From: Argyresthia goedartella | Taxonomy: Eukaryota > Arthropoda > Insecta > Lepidoptera > Argyresthiidae | Assembly: GCA_949825045.1 (NCBI GenBank) | Contig: OX463807.1 | Span: 15,339,501-15,403,500, forward strand | Length of the DNA stretch: 64,000 nucleotides | Reading direction: 5' to 3' | Part shown: one piece after another, positions 56,781-64,000 of the stretch | Numbering within the stretch: position 1 is the stretch's first letter | Layout: every line of letters begins with the position of its first letter | Translations under genes and position numbers: made by a program | The notes under the pieces: generated by a model | What the model saw: the letters and a program-made list of their open reading frames with translations, nothing else | Databases searched by the model: none | Told to the model about the DNA's origin: nothing

Positions 56781-56992
56781 GTTTTCAGGCTAAAACTCAT
56801 TCGGAACGACCTCGTAGACCTTATAATTGATTATGGTGCGATTCGGAACGCGCTCTAAAATGACATTGGCAAATGTCAATTATTGTCTTTCCATCAATCA
56901 ATCCAATCGCCATGACAACAAAGCCTAAACATTGTTAATTTTGGATTTGGTTCGGGGTTTTCCTGACTTTTCTTCAGTTTCTTCGCATAAAT

Positions 56993-58153
56993 ATGACATT
57001 TTTCGATGTATGGTCATATATCCAATGGTATTTAAGACCTTTCGTCAAGTGGTTCCTGAGAAAAACTACCTGTTTGTGCGAATTGCAAAGGATATGCTAT
57101 GGCGATAGAGCCGGTGCTTTACGAACTTGTAACGTTGAGAAATCTCTGTTAATGTCGCATTCACGCGATGTTAAAGAAGTGGTGTCATACTTGGATTCTT
57201 TGGCTAAAGAGCGGCATTTCGCATTTACTAATGTTAGCGACGTACTGGATCCTGCAATTGGCATCATCTTGAGGGCGAAGAAAATAAACCCAAAAATACA
57301 TAATCCGTTTGTAATGTCATTTCGGAAATGCCTGGAACAGATATGGTGTTACAAACAGCTAGTTGAAAATATTGAAGACATAAGAAAAACTCCATTTGAT
57401 AGCAACAATCCCACTGATGAAGAAAAGCTTTTGAATCTATGGTCTCTGTTCGTTCCTCATGAACCTCTGGTTTCTCGTATCACTAAACAATGGCAACACA
57501 TCGGTTTTCAGGTAATTGAATTCTACAGAACATTAAATACAATTACTATTTGATTCTAATAGAGTGCCATATTGGTATAAACTTACATTGTATGTACCTG
57601 TGTAAAATGTGGTACTAAAAAAACTATAATTTGATACAAAACAAACATTTTGGTCAGCAATCCCTTTTCTCATACTTTTTAGATTACTGAAAAATATCAA
57701 CCATCTAAATAAAAATATTTAAAATTCCAGGGTGACGATCCAAAGACTGATTTCCGTGGTATGGGCATCCTGGGACTTGACAACTTGCTGTACTTTGCAA
57801 CAGAATATCCTCAAGCATCAAGCCACGTCCTGAGCCATTCCCATCATCCTAAATATGGATACACTTTCGCTATAGTTGGCATAAATATTACGTCCATGGC
57901 TTATTACCTCATGAAAGATGGCTCAGCCAAAACATACATGTTCAATGCGAAACATGACCTCCCTGATATAAATCTTTTCCATAGATTCTACTGCTATCTT
58001 TTCTATGAGTTTGATAAACTATGGATAGAGTCGAAGCCCCAAGATATGATGGAGTTCTCAATCATTTTCAAGAAATTTGAGAATGCAGTGAAGGCAGAGT
58101 TAGCTGATCCGGCTTCTGTGTTTAGAATAAACTTGGAGGTGGACACAATATAG
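56993..58153 (+). CDS. ELMOD2: ELMO domain-containing protein 2-like (two exons)
   Basis: A host gene. Exon 1 is 56993-57511 (173 codons) and exon 2 is 57731-58153. The 219-bp intron is CAG|gtaatt ... ttccag|GGT, and the splice keeps frame exactly. The protein is about 313 residues (human ELMOD2 is 293). The N-terminus has the family's W-x-W/F-rich region and C-E-L-Q-R-I. The ELMO-domain GAP signature W-x-x-I-G-F-Q-G-D-D-P-K-T-D-F-R-G-M-G spans the splice site, with the family's catalytic arginine at about residue 182. H-P-K-x-G-Y, A-I-V-G-I-N-I-T-x-M-A-Y and F-Y-C-Y-L-x-Y-E-F-D follow. Known role of the family: GTPase-activating proteins for ARL2 and ARF-type GTPases at mitochondria, lipid droplets and endomembranes. 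The substrate in insects is inferred. No lesion seen. Confidence 0.95.
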
Positions 58154-59796
58154 ATTTACATTTATTTACCAATTTTTCAAATGACAGTGATTTCCTGACA
58201 AAGATGTCCACTTGCATAACTTGAAAGGAGTTCAGAAAAGGCCACTTCTGAAATTGGGATGTTTCAGTTTCGAGATGCCCAGATTGAATAAATTATTTGT
58301 AGTTTCAATTGAAAGACAATAGTTTCCAATAGCAATGTAGATTGTGCATTTTATGTGTTAAAGCTGTGATGGGTTATTTGCTGAGACAGATCAGAGATGT
58401 CATCTAAGAATTTTGTTTGCATTTATTTTTATATTCATTATAGTGATCATAGATGTATTAACTTTTTGACTGCTGTGACACAGATGTTTCCTCACCAATC
58501 TCACCATACACTATAAAACACAAATGCTTAAAAAATATTTTGCTGATAGGTAACTGTACAAATAGTAAATGTTGCAGTAAAATAATATGTTCCTGCCTCT
58601 GTTACTTGCAGTTTGTACCCCTGCATGACTACAGGTCGTAAGGTTTAAAAAGGTAGTACAATGTAATAAGTTAGTGATAAAAACCTAGATAGACACCTAC
58701 TGATAGTACATTTGTTTCACAAGCCTACACTACATCTTGAACTATTTTGATTGTAGTATAGCCTTATATATTAAAAAAAAGTGTCAACATACAGTAACGG
58801 TTTTTTATTATTAAATAATGTATACCAATATAAAATTTATCTTAAAATTAAACTAGTTATCTTAAAAATTAGGCGCCAGTTGTTTTTTTTTCAATCAAAT
58901 CTAATTTATAATTTGGACGGAAATTACATAAGCGATTTGACATTTATAAATGCCTTGATGGCAGTGAGCACTCATTTTTATCAGCTAACATTCAATACCA
59001 TTCCATGACTCGGAGCAAGTCCATCGCCTCAAAATCGTAAAAAAACGAATCACCAACGCATAATAAATAAATATTTTTATTACCTTATCACCGTAATAAA
59101 TGCATTCAGATATTTTATCAACCTTGAGGAATAATAAGAGTAAATAGTACAATAAATAACAATAGGAAGATAATTTAGATAACATCACTATTTTTTAAGG
59201 CTAGTATTTAATCGCACATAAAAAATATAGATTTGCACAACAAAAAAGTAACAACAAAAGCACTTTATTATGTTTTAAATATTTGATGTGTACTTAAGTT
59301 TATGTTTTAAGTATTTTTTGTTGTTTTTACATTATCAATCTAACACGAAGGATAAAGGGGGCTTCGCTTCGCTCACCCCCTTTACCTTTCACCTAAGCTA
59401 CCGCAACATTTTGCCCTGATATTTACTGTGCAAGCAGTATTTTTGATGTGCAGTTTAATATTTGACTTTTTTTAATGCACTGAGTGGGATATTTTCTATG
59501 TGATGATTTATTTCGTTTCATCGCATTTGACTATGAATAAGAAGAAATGTGAAAGTAAACATGTTTTAAAAATAGTAAATTGAACAAGTCTGAATCACAC
59601 ATATGCCGGAAAGCTCTTCCAAAATATGGCTTCATCTAATTAACTTTGTACATATTAGTCTCAGCATGGCTTTATAGATGCGTGTGCAAGACCATAAGGT
59701 TTATTAATTAATCACTTGGACACAATCAAATATCTGTATTATCACAAAAAAGTATATTATTACAAAAAAGTCTCCCACTTTTGAAAAATTATAGTG
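58154..59796 (+). other. 3' UTR of the ELMOD2-like gene and intergenic DNA
   Basis: AATAAA at 58287-58292 is the first plausible poly(A) signal; others may serve. The rest is AT-rich, with a small GC hairpin (taaaggggg / cccccttta, 59353-59383, loop cttcgcttcgctc). No other gene seen. Confidence 0.5.
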
Positions 59797-61224
59797 ATGG
59801 GAGCATTACTCCTATGTGGGGGTATGAGTTTGATTGCGGGCTTCCTGGGGGGGATGCTGGTTGGAGGTGCAACATCGCCCGCCCCTACACTCTCCCCTGC
59901 TTTATCACCCCCGGTACACATTCACATGCCTCACTCTAAAGAGTCAGAGAAGTTCGATCCTGAATGTTCGGTGGCTAAAGGGAAGGCGTTTTCTGAAGAA
60001 TGGAAGGGTCTTCTTATTAAGTATCCGATGTTTGACAATCAGACAGAGAAAAAACCTTCTCTAGCTTAGGAGATGGGAGGTCCCCATGTGCCCATCAGCC
60101 TCCAATTCCATCAAGACCAACTCATCAGACCGAACCGACAGCTTTTGAGGAACCAAGTAATGCTAGATGTATACAACTTTTCTAGCACTCGTTCTGCCCC
60201 CGTATCCCATTACAACAAACCGAGTCCCGGAGATTTGGAAAAAATCTCACAACCTCCTAAGGAAACTCCACTGGAGTGCTGGAATCTGGGACGATAGCAC
60301 CAGAGGTCGTACTAGTTATGGAGCAGACAGGGATGTACATGGAGTATTCAGGCTTTGTCTATGTTCCTACCATCTATCACATGCCTCCTAAAACAGGGGA
60401 TGGGGGCCTCAAAGAACCCAAGCAACCTGACGATTCCAAGAGTTATCCAGGATTTGGTGGTGAAACTGATACAAAGCAGGGTCAGAACCCTATCAGCAAG
60501 GACTTCTCTAACCAGACACAAGCGATTCATCGTAACTGTTGTACTTGGGGGGGCTGTCGCATGGAATAGAGCATCAATATGGTCCTTGTTTTCTCCATAG
60601 GATCGATAGAAGGACAGGGGTCAGATTTGTTACCTGCTTTTGATGCAGTAAATGTCTTAATGAACCACCCAGCCATGAAACGGACTGCCTACTCCCAGGA
60701 CTTGACCATGCTGTATGAGCTGGGTTCCTTACACTCTGTGTATTATGACCCATATCCCATGGTGTCTGGTGTAATGATATTTCCCAGGATAATAACGGAC
60801 AGGTCTGCAGCATTAATGAGGATCCAAACTACCCATGTATATGTCGACGACACTTATGCGAGGATCAAGCAATCTGACGCTGTAGCATGTAAACAGCAGG
60901 GAGAATGCTGGGAGATTTAGTGAGATGTTGACTCTCACCCTATGTACAAGAGGACGGCTCACGCCTTTGAGCTCTCCTGGGAATTATCATCTAATCCCTT
61001 TCCAGGTGTAATGAGTTTTGATGGGCGGGTTATGATCAGCGCTAATCATCCATCAGGTAAGCAGGTAAGGTTGGCAGTGTCAGGGGGATCTAACAGTTAT
61101 TTCTACGATAGAGACTTCACCTACTCCTACTGTGTTAACATCAGCAGTTGGAGATTATGTGAATCTAGGGGATCAATTATACCAATTGAGGCAGGAAACC
61201 CTTAAAACAGGATATAATATTGTC
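59797..61224 (+). pseudogene. Endogenous viral envelope/fusion glycoprotein-like remnant
   Basis: Unassigned family. ATG 59797 opens with a signal-peptide-like start (short N region, then about 20 hydrophobic/Gly residues), followed by a Pro-rich stretch. At 60514-60525 a furin-type R-H-K-R motif precedes a hydrophobic Gly/Ala/Val run (60526-60560), the layout of a fusion-protein cleavage site. Downstream frames (60579-60920, 60942-61205, 61132-61224) carry Cys residues and aromatic-rich segments and end in a Leu-heptad stretch. Lesions: TAG 60067-60069; frame changes near 60285, 60470, 60585 and 61120; a double stop at 60918-60923. No intron signals. The type I membrane-glycoprotein layout and position beside a second ORF favour an integrated RNA-virus relic (chuvirus-like or similar); an env captured by a retroelement is the alternative. 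Confidence 0.5.
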
Positions 61225-61667
61225 TATCTACACACGTATCAAAAAACCGCACGTTACGATCAGCATAATGTTAAACTACTTGGTAAAACTCATTTCTTAT
61301 CTGAAGAATTACACATTATGGACCATAATGTGTAATTTTTCGACATATTATGACATTCAAATTTCGAACGCCGACGCCCGCCTGCGTGCCGCACCTAGTT
61401 TGTCTGTGAAGTTGGTACTGACATTCAAATTTCGAACGCCGACGCCCGCCTGCGTGAAGTTGGTACTACAGAACAAGCTAAACAACTGCAGAGCCACAAT
61501 GCCGGTCAAACATGCGATTCCTGAACACATCAAAGAGAGCTTATGATATGTGTGTAGATAAATTAGTGTATGTAACTGTACATAATTAGGCATTAAAACT
61601 CTCGAGTGATATTAATACTCTCGAGTATTAATGCCCTCCATTACGTAGCAGTCACATAAACTACTAT
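61225..61667 (+). repeat. Unnamed repeat family, copy B
   Basis: Matches 51903-52369 but lacks the ttatgaaac...gtttcataa segment. It breaks the viral-like coding region directly after the heptad stretch. It contains an 11-bp palindrome (cattatgg a ccataatg, about 61312-61334). Confidence 0.75.
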
Positions 61668-61859
61668 TTGGATGTTCTAGTGCCTATTATAAAAGAGATC
61701 ATCAAAGATCTTGATGTCGTTGGGTGGGTTGATAAAAAATCAAAACCTCTTATGAGGTCAGTTCCTTGGGTTCCTCCTCCGCATTTTACATGGTGGACTG
61801 TTGTCGGCTGCTTGTCTGGATTACTAATGATAATAGCCTTGCAAGGCAATTATCATTAG
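61668..61859 (+). pseudogene. Transmembrane-segment fragment of a viral-like glycoprotein
   Basis: An open stretch between two insertions. It gives an Ile/Lys/Asp-rich amphipathic part, then W-W-T-V-V-G-C-L-S-G-L-L-M-I-I-A-L, a clear membrane span, then a short tail and stop (61857-61859). It looks like the C-terminal anchor of the glycoprotein starting at 59797. However, it lies before the 62271-62415 piece, so the local order has probably been rearranged. Confidence 0.4.
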
Positions 61860-61879
61860 CAAGTCTTTCAAGGGTCAGT

Positions 61880-62270
61880 GTATTCTCTACTATAATAACC
61901 TCTGGAGATTTTGAAATTGCCATTTGAGCAATTTAAAAAGCATGTTAAAGCGACTTTGTCAAAAAAGGGATATTACAATGTTCAAGATTACTTAAATGAC
62001 AGGACTGTATGGGGTTAATCTAGCTCAACACAGGCCTTGCTGTTAATAGTTTTGTAATTATTTATTCCTGCTTATTAATCATAATAATTAAATTTTTCAT
62101 ATTTATAATAGTTAAGCACAACCTATTTTTAAAAGAGATCTAAAAATCAATCTGAGGGAGTTTCTACGCCCTTCTTCTCCCACAGTGGTCCAATGTAGAG
62201 AAGAGGCAAAAATGACGTTTGCTAAATATATGTAAATATCTAGAGTAATAAAGTACTTTGACTTTGACTT
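61880..62270 (+). mobile_element. LINE 3' end, 5'-truncated
   Basis: Short C-terminal coding remnant (L-P-F-E-Q-F-K-K-H-V-K and Y-L-N-D-R-T-V-W, to 62018), then a 3' UTR with aaagagatctaaaaatc, cccttcttctcccacag, aataaagtac and a (tttgac)n tail at 62256-62270. Typical of lepidopteran Jockey/CR1 LINEs. A segment like attgtctatc / attctatc on either side may be a target duplication shared with the copy-B insertion. Confidence 0.75.
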
Positions 62271-62415
62271 GGTTATATTCTATCAATCCAGACTTCAGCA
62301 GCTAAGAACTCGTGTTACTGATGAAGTGCAAGGGTGGATTAATTTACCATCTGTGCCCTCTCCAGCTCCTGCCTTGATCAGGCAATCTGTCTATCCCAGG
62401 CACGTGGTTGTCTAA
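62271..62415 (+). pseudogene. Glycoprotein-like fragment after the insertions
   Basis: About 46 codons ending at TAA 62413-62415. A Gln/Leu/Arg heptad pattern (Q-S-R-L-Q-Q-L-R-T-R-V) continues the repeat that stops at 61224, then a Pro-rich stretch. The match of pattern suggests that the copy-B repeat, the membrane fragment and the LINE tail were all inserted or shuffled between the two halves of one coiled segment. Confidence 0.4.
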
Positions 62416-62578
62416 AAAACAGGCATCATACATAATAGTTGTAGGAACCAGATACCTCTACTATATATTTAGAAAAACTCAAGTCTAAAAAGAGGAATTT
62501 TTATCTTTGAATATCAGAGTATACATCCAGGCTAAAAATAATATATTCTAATTAATTGACACCTTGATTTGAAGCAGC

Positions 62579-63092
62579 ATGTCTGATTTCGATTCAGACC
62601 CTGTCACAGCATTGAATTATTTATCACTGGCTGTGCATTATGCGGAAAAACAAGCTGTTGCACATGTAACATTGGTTAGAGAACTGAAGTAGATGTTAGA
62701 CCAACTAACACCTATGATTTATAGGTCTTATGAAAAACTGTTCCTGCACAAAGACTGATGACCCATCTATACTTCAACCTGCCTCGCTTGTTGCATCCCC
62801 AGAAATAGAAAGTCCTAGTGCTGGAACTGCTCAGAAGAAAGGAGGGAAAGAGACAAGTTTCCGCCCGACTTTTAAAGATAGGTTTCTAAACCAAAAGGGC
62901 CGAAAAGGGGTTGGAACGTCTCAACTAGTCCCTTCATCAGTTTCTGGGTTGACCAAAAAACAAGAGGAATTAAAGAGGAAACCTACTTTGTTGGATCTAG
63001 CGGGAAAGGTCCAATCAAAAACTAACAAGCCAGGAAATTCTGCAACGCCAGCAATTGGGAAGACTGCGCAAGCAGCAAAAAAGCTTCTGTAA
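62579..63092 (+). pseudogene. Second viral-type ORF (Ser/Lys-rich), broken
   Basis: ATG 62579 opens an acidic start (S-D-F-D-S-D-P) and a helical stretch. A TAG at about 62693 and a frame change near 62735 lead to a 120-codon open frame (62730-63092). This is Ser/Pro/Lys-rich and basic, with no membrane segment and no domain I recognise. It lies 160 bp after the glycoprotein-like stop, same strand, with an A-rich spacer. The composition would suit a viral phosphoprotein, nucleocapsid-associated or matrix-type protein, but this is only inference from position and charge. Confidence 0.4.
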
Positions 63093-63544
63093 CAAGTGAA
63101 AACAACTACAACTGGTAGTCAGTTCCAGTACAAAATGCAAGAACCTGTGCACAGTGTAACCTAGCACTGTGACCTCTACGTCTTCTTTCTTCTTAAACCC
63201 TAGTACAACTCAAGCACCTCAAAACCCATTTAAGACTTATATATCATCTCCTTTGAAGAAGAGACAAAAGTTACATCAAGTTACTCCAGTTTTATTTTCT
63301 TGATCGTACTCTCACTTAGCCGTGCGGCGACAGCAGCGGTTAAAATTAAGCTGTCTTTTAGCATACCAACAATTGATCAAAAGAGACTGTCCGTTTCGCA
63401 TCAAGGTGATACCAAAATATATATATAAAAGGAATACGAATATGACAGCGTTAATTACTTCCACATAAGAAGGAAAAGGGAGCGCAAACAGTGCGCTCGA
63501 CTCAAACTAAAATAACGTATGTAGCGCCAAACCACATGAAAATT
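63093..63544. other. No gene seen
   Basis: Flank of the viral-like region, AT-rich, with a short TA run (63418-63428). Confidence 0.5.
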
Positions 63545-63908
63545 GTGAAAATAAACTACGCTATATTGTCAAAAATATTTATAAAGCGAGTTTACGAATA
63601 CATAATATCCACATTTTGAATGCAATTCCGCAATGAAGTTAGGATTTCAGAATTACAGGAAAAAATCAAACAAAGAGGTCCTTTGGTAATAAATTATTTC
63701 GAGAATATTTCATCCAGTGAGAATCTTAAAGAAATACTCAATAAACAAATAACTCGAAAATCAAATCTGTAGATTACTTTATAGTGGAGTAAATGGATCG
63801 AAAATATCCCCATATTTTTTTTGGTATTGACGGTGGATGTGGATATTATGTATTTGTAACTTCTCTGGAAAAATATTTTTGACAAAATAGCGTAGTTTAT
63901 TTTTAAAC
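63545..63908. mobile_element. ~360-bp inverted-repeat element
   Basis: gaaaataaactacgctat ... tgtcaaaaatattt ... acataatatccac (63547-63612) matches the reverse complement of 63839-63906 over about 68 bp with some mismatches. Non-coding. Confidence 0.7.
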
Positions 63909-63924
63909 AATATATATATATATA

Positions 63925-64000
63925 ATAGTAGTTTATGTGACTGCTGCATAATGGAGGGCATTAAAACTCGAGAGTGGGTTTATGAAACGAGCCGAAAGCG
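63925..64000 (-). repeat. Unnamed repeat family, copy C (cut by window edge)
   Basis: atagtagtttatgtgactgc and the ggcattaaaactcgagagt ... tttatgaaacgagccg end match copies A and B in reverse orientation. It follows a TA microsatellite. Confidence 0.8.

Larger units (their letters stand above)
53130..56870. mobile_element. ~3.7-kb long inverted-repeat (foldback) element
   Basis: The left arm (about 53130-53680) matches the reverse complement of the right arm. Landmarks: gaatcgcaccataatc (53149-53164 versus 56830-56845), cattccgaatgagttttagc, gatagctcg, gttgtgct.tcatcgccc, cactgtgagc.agccatcaaaag, gacagctgacag and gtctacgactcgaaatg. The right arm is split by a hAT MITE (56170-56780). The interior holds a SINE-like copy, a small MITE and a hairpin. 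No transposase seen. Confidence 0.75.

Noticed and set aside
61220..61546. A 108-codon gene in repeat copy B.
   Set aside because: The open frame begins in the host sequence and runs through the repeat. The aligned frame in copy A has no domain. Kept only as a repeat feature and a finding.

Overview
The window looks like a stretch of moth or butterfly (Lepidoptera) nuclear DNA. The evidence is a decayed intronless small heat-shock protein gene with the lepidopteran N-terminus, one ordinary two-exon animal gene (an ELMOD2-type ELMO-domain protein, 56993-58153), and a dense layer of transposable elements whose tails are familiar from Lepidoptera: (CTTTGA)n and (CAAGTT)n LINE ends, tRNA-headed SINE pieces and a repeat carrying (ACGG)n. 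No prokaryotic operon, CRISPR array, rRNA or intact tRNA gene was seen. The ELMOD2-like gene is the only host coding gene I can support as intact.

Left third (1-24 kb). A LINE reverse transcriptase is cut by the window edge (2-1823). A second LINE of R1/LOA-like type is broken (3690-4930). It abuts a 2.5-kb element with about 190-bp inverted arms (4937-7482) that holds a cluster of AGGGA..TTGG..AA..TCCCT palindromes. A 3.5-kb pogo/Tigger-like DNA transposon follows (7902-11451). From 11.5 to 23 kb I see only SINE heads, MITEs, hairpins, a LINE tail and the Hsp20 pseudogene (16982-17524). A CpG-rich tandem array of about 121-131 bp units lies at 23290-23830.

Middle (24-52 kb). A young, apparently complete Ty3/gypsy element lies on the minus strand (24119-33656). 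It has 2.2-kb LTRs less than 1% diverged, a 4-bp target duplication (gcaa), an intact Gag and an intact Pol, joined by a textbook A_AAA_AAC -1 frameshift site. Then comes a nest. An old gypsy element (about 35430-51471) is split in its RNase H by a LINE (36624-48107, 4-bp duplication tgtg). That LINE holds a BEL/Pao element (37245-44731, 5-bp duplication ctaat), a 127-bp hAT-type MITE (8-bp duplication ggtctcct) and other insertions. A SINE-like repeat also sits in the old gypsy gag.

Right (52-64 kb). A long inverted-repeat element (about 53130-56870), with a hAT MITE inside one arm (8-bp duplication gttttcag), ends about 120 bp before the ELMOD2-like start codon. Downstream, 59797-63092 holds decayed coding pieces that look like an endogenous viral envelope/fusion glycoprotein followed by a second small viral-type ORF. 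These are interrupted by a LINE tail and by one of three copies of an unnamed repeat (51903-52369, 61225-61667, 63925-64000). I could not assign the virus family.

The genes do not form a pathway. The window records layered insertions whose order can be read from target duplications, plus one housekeeping gene.
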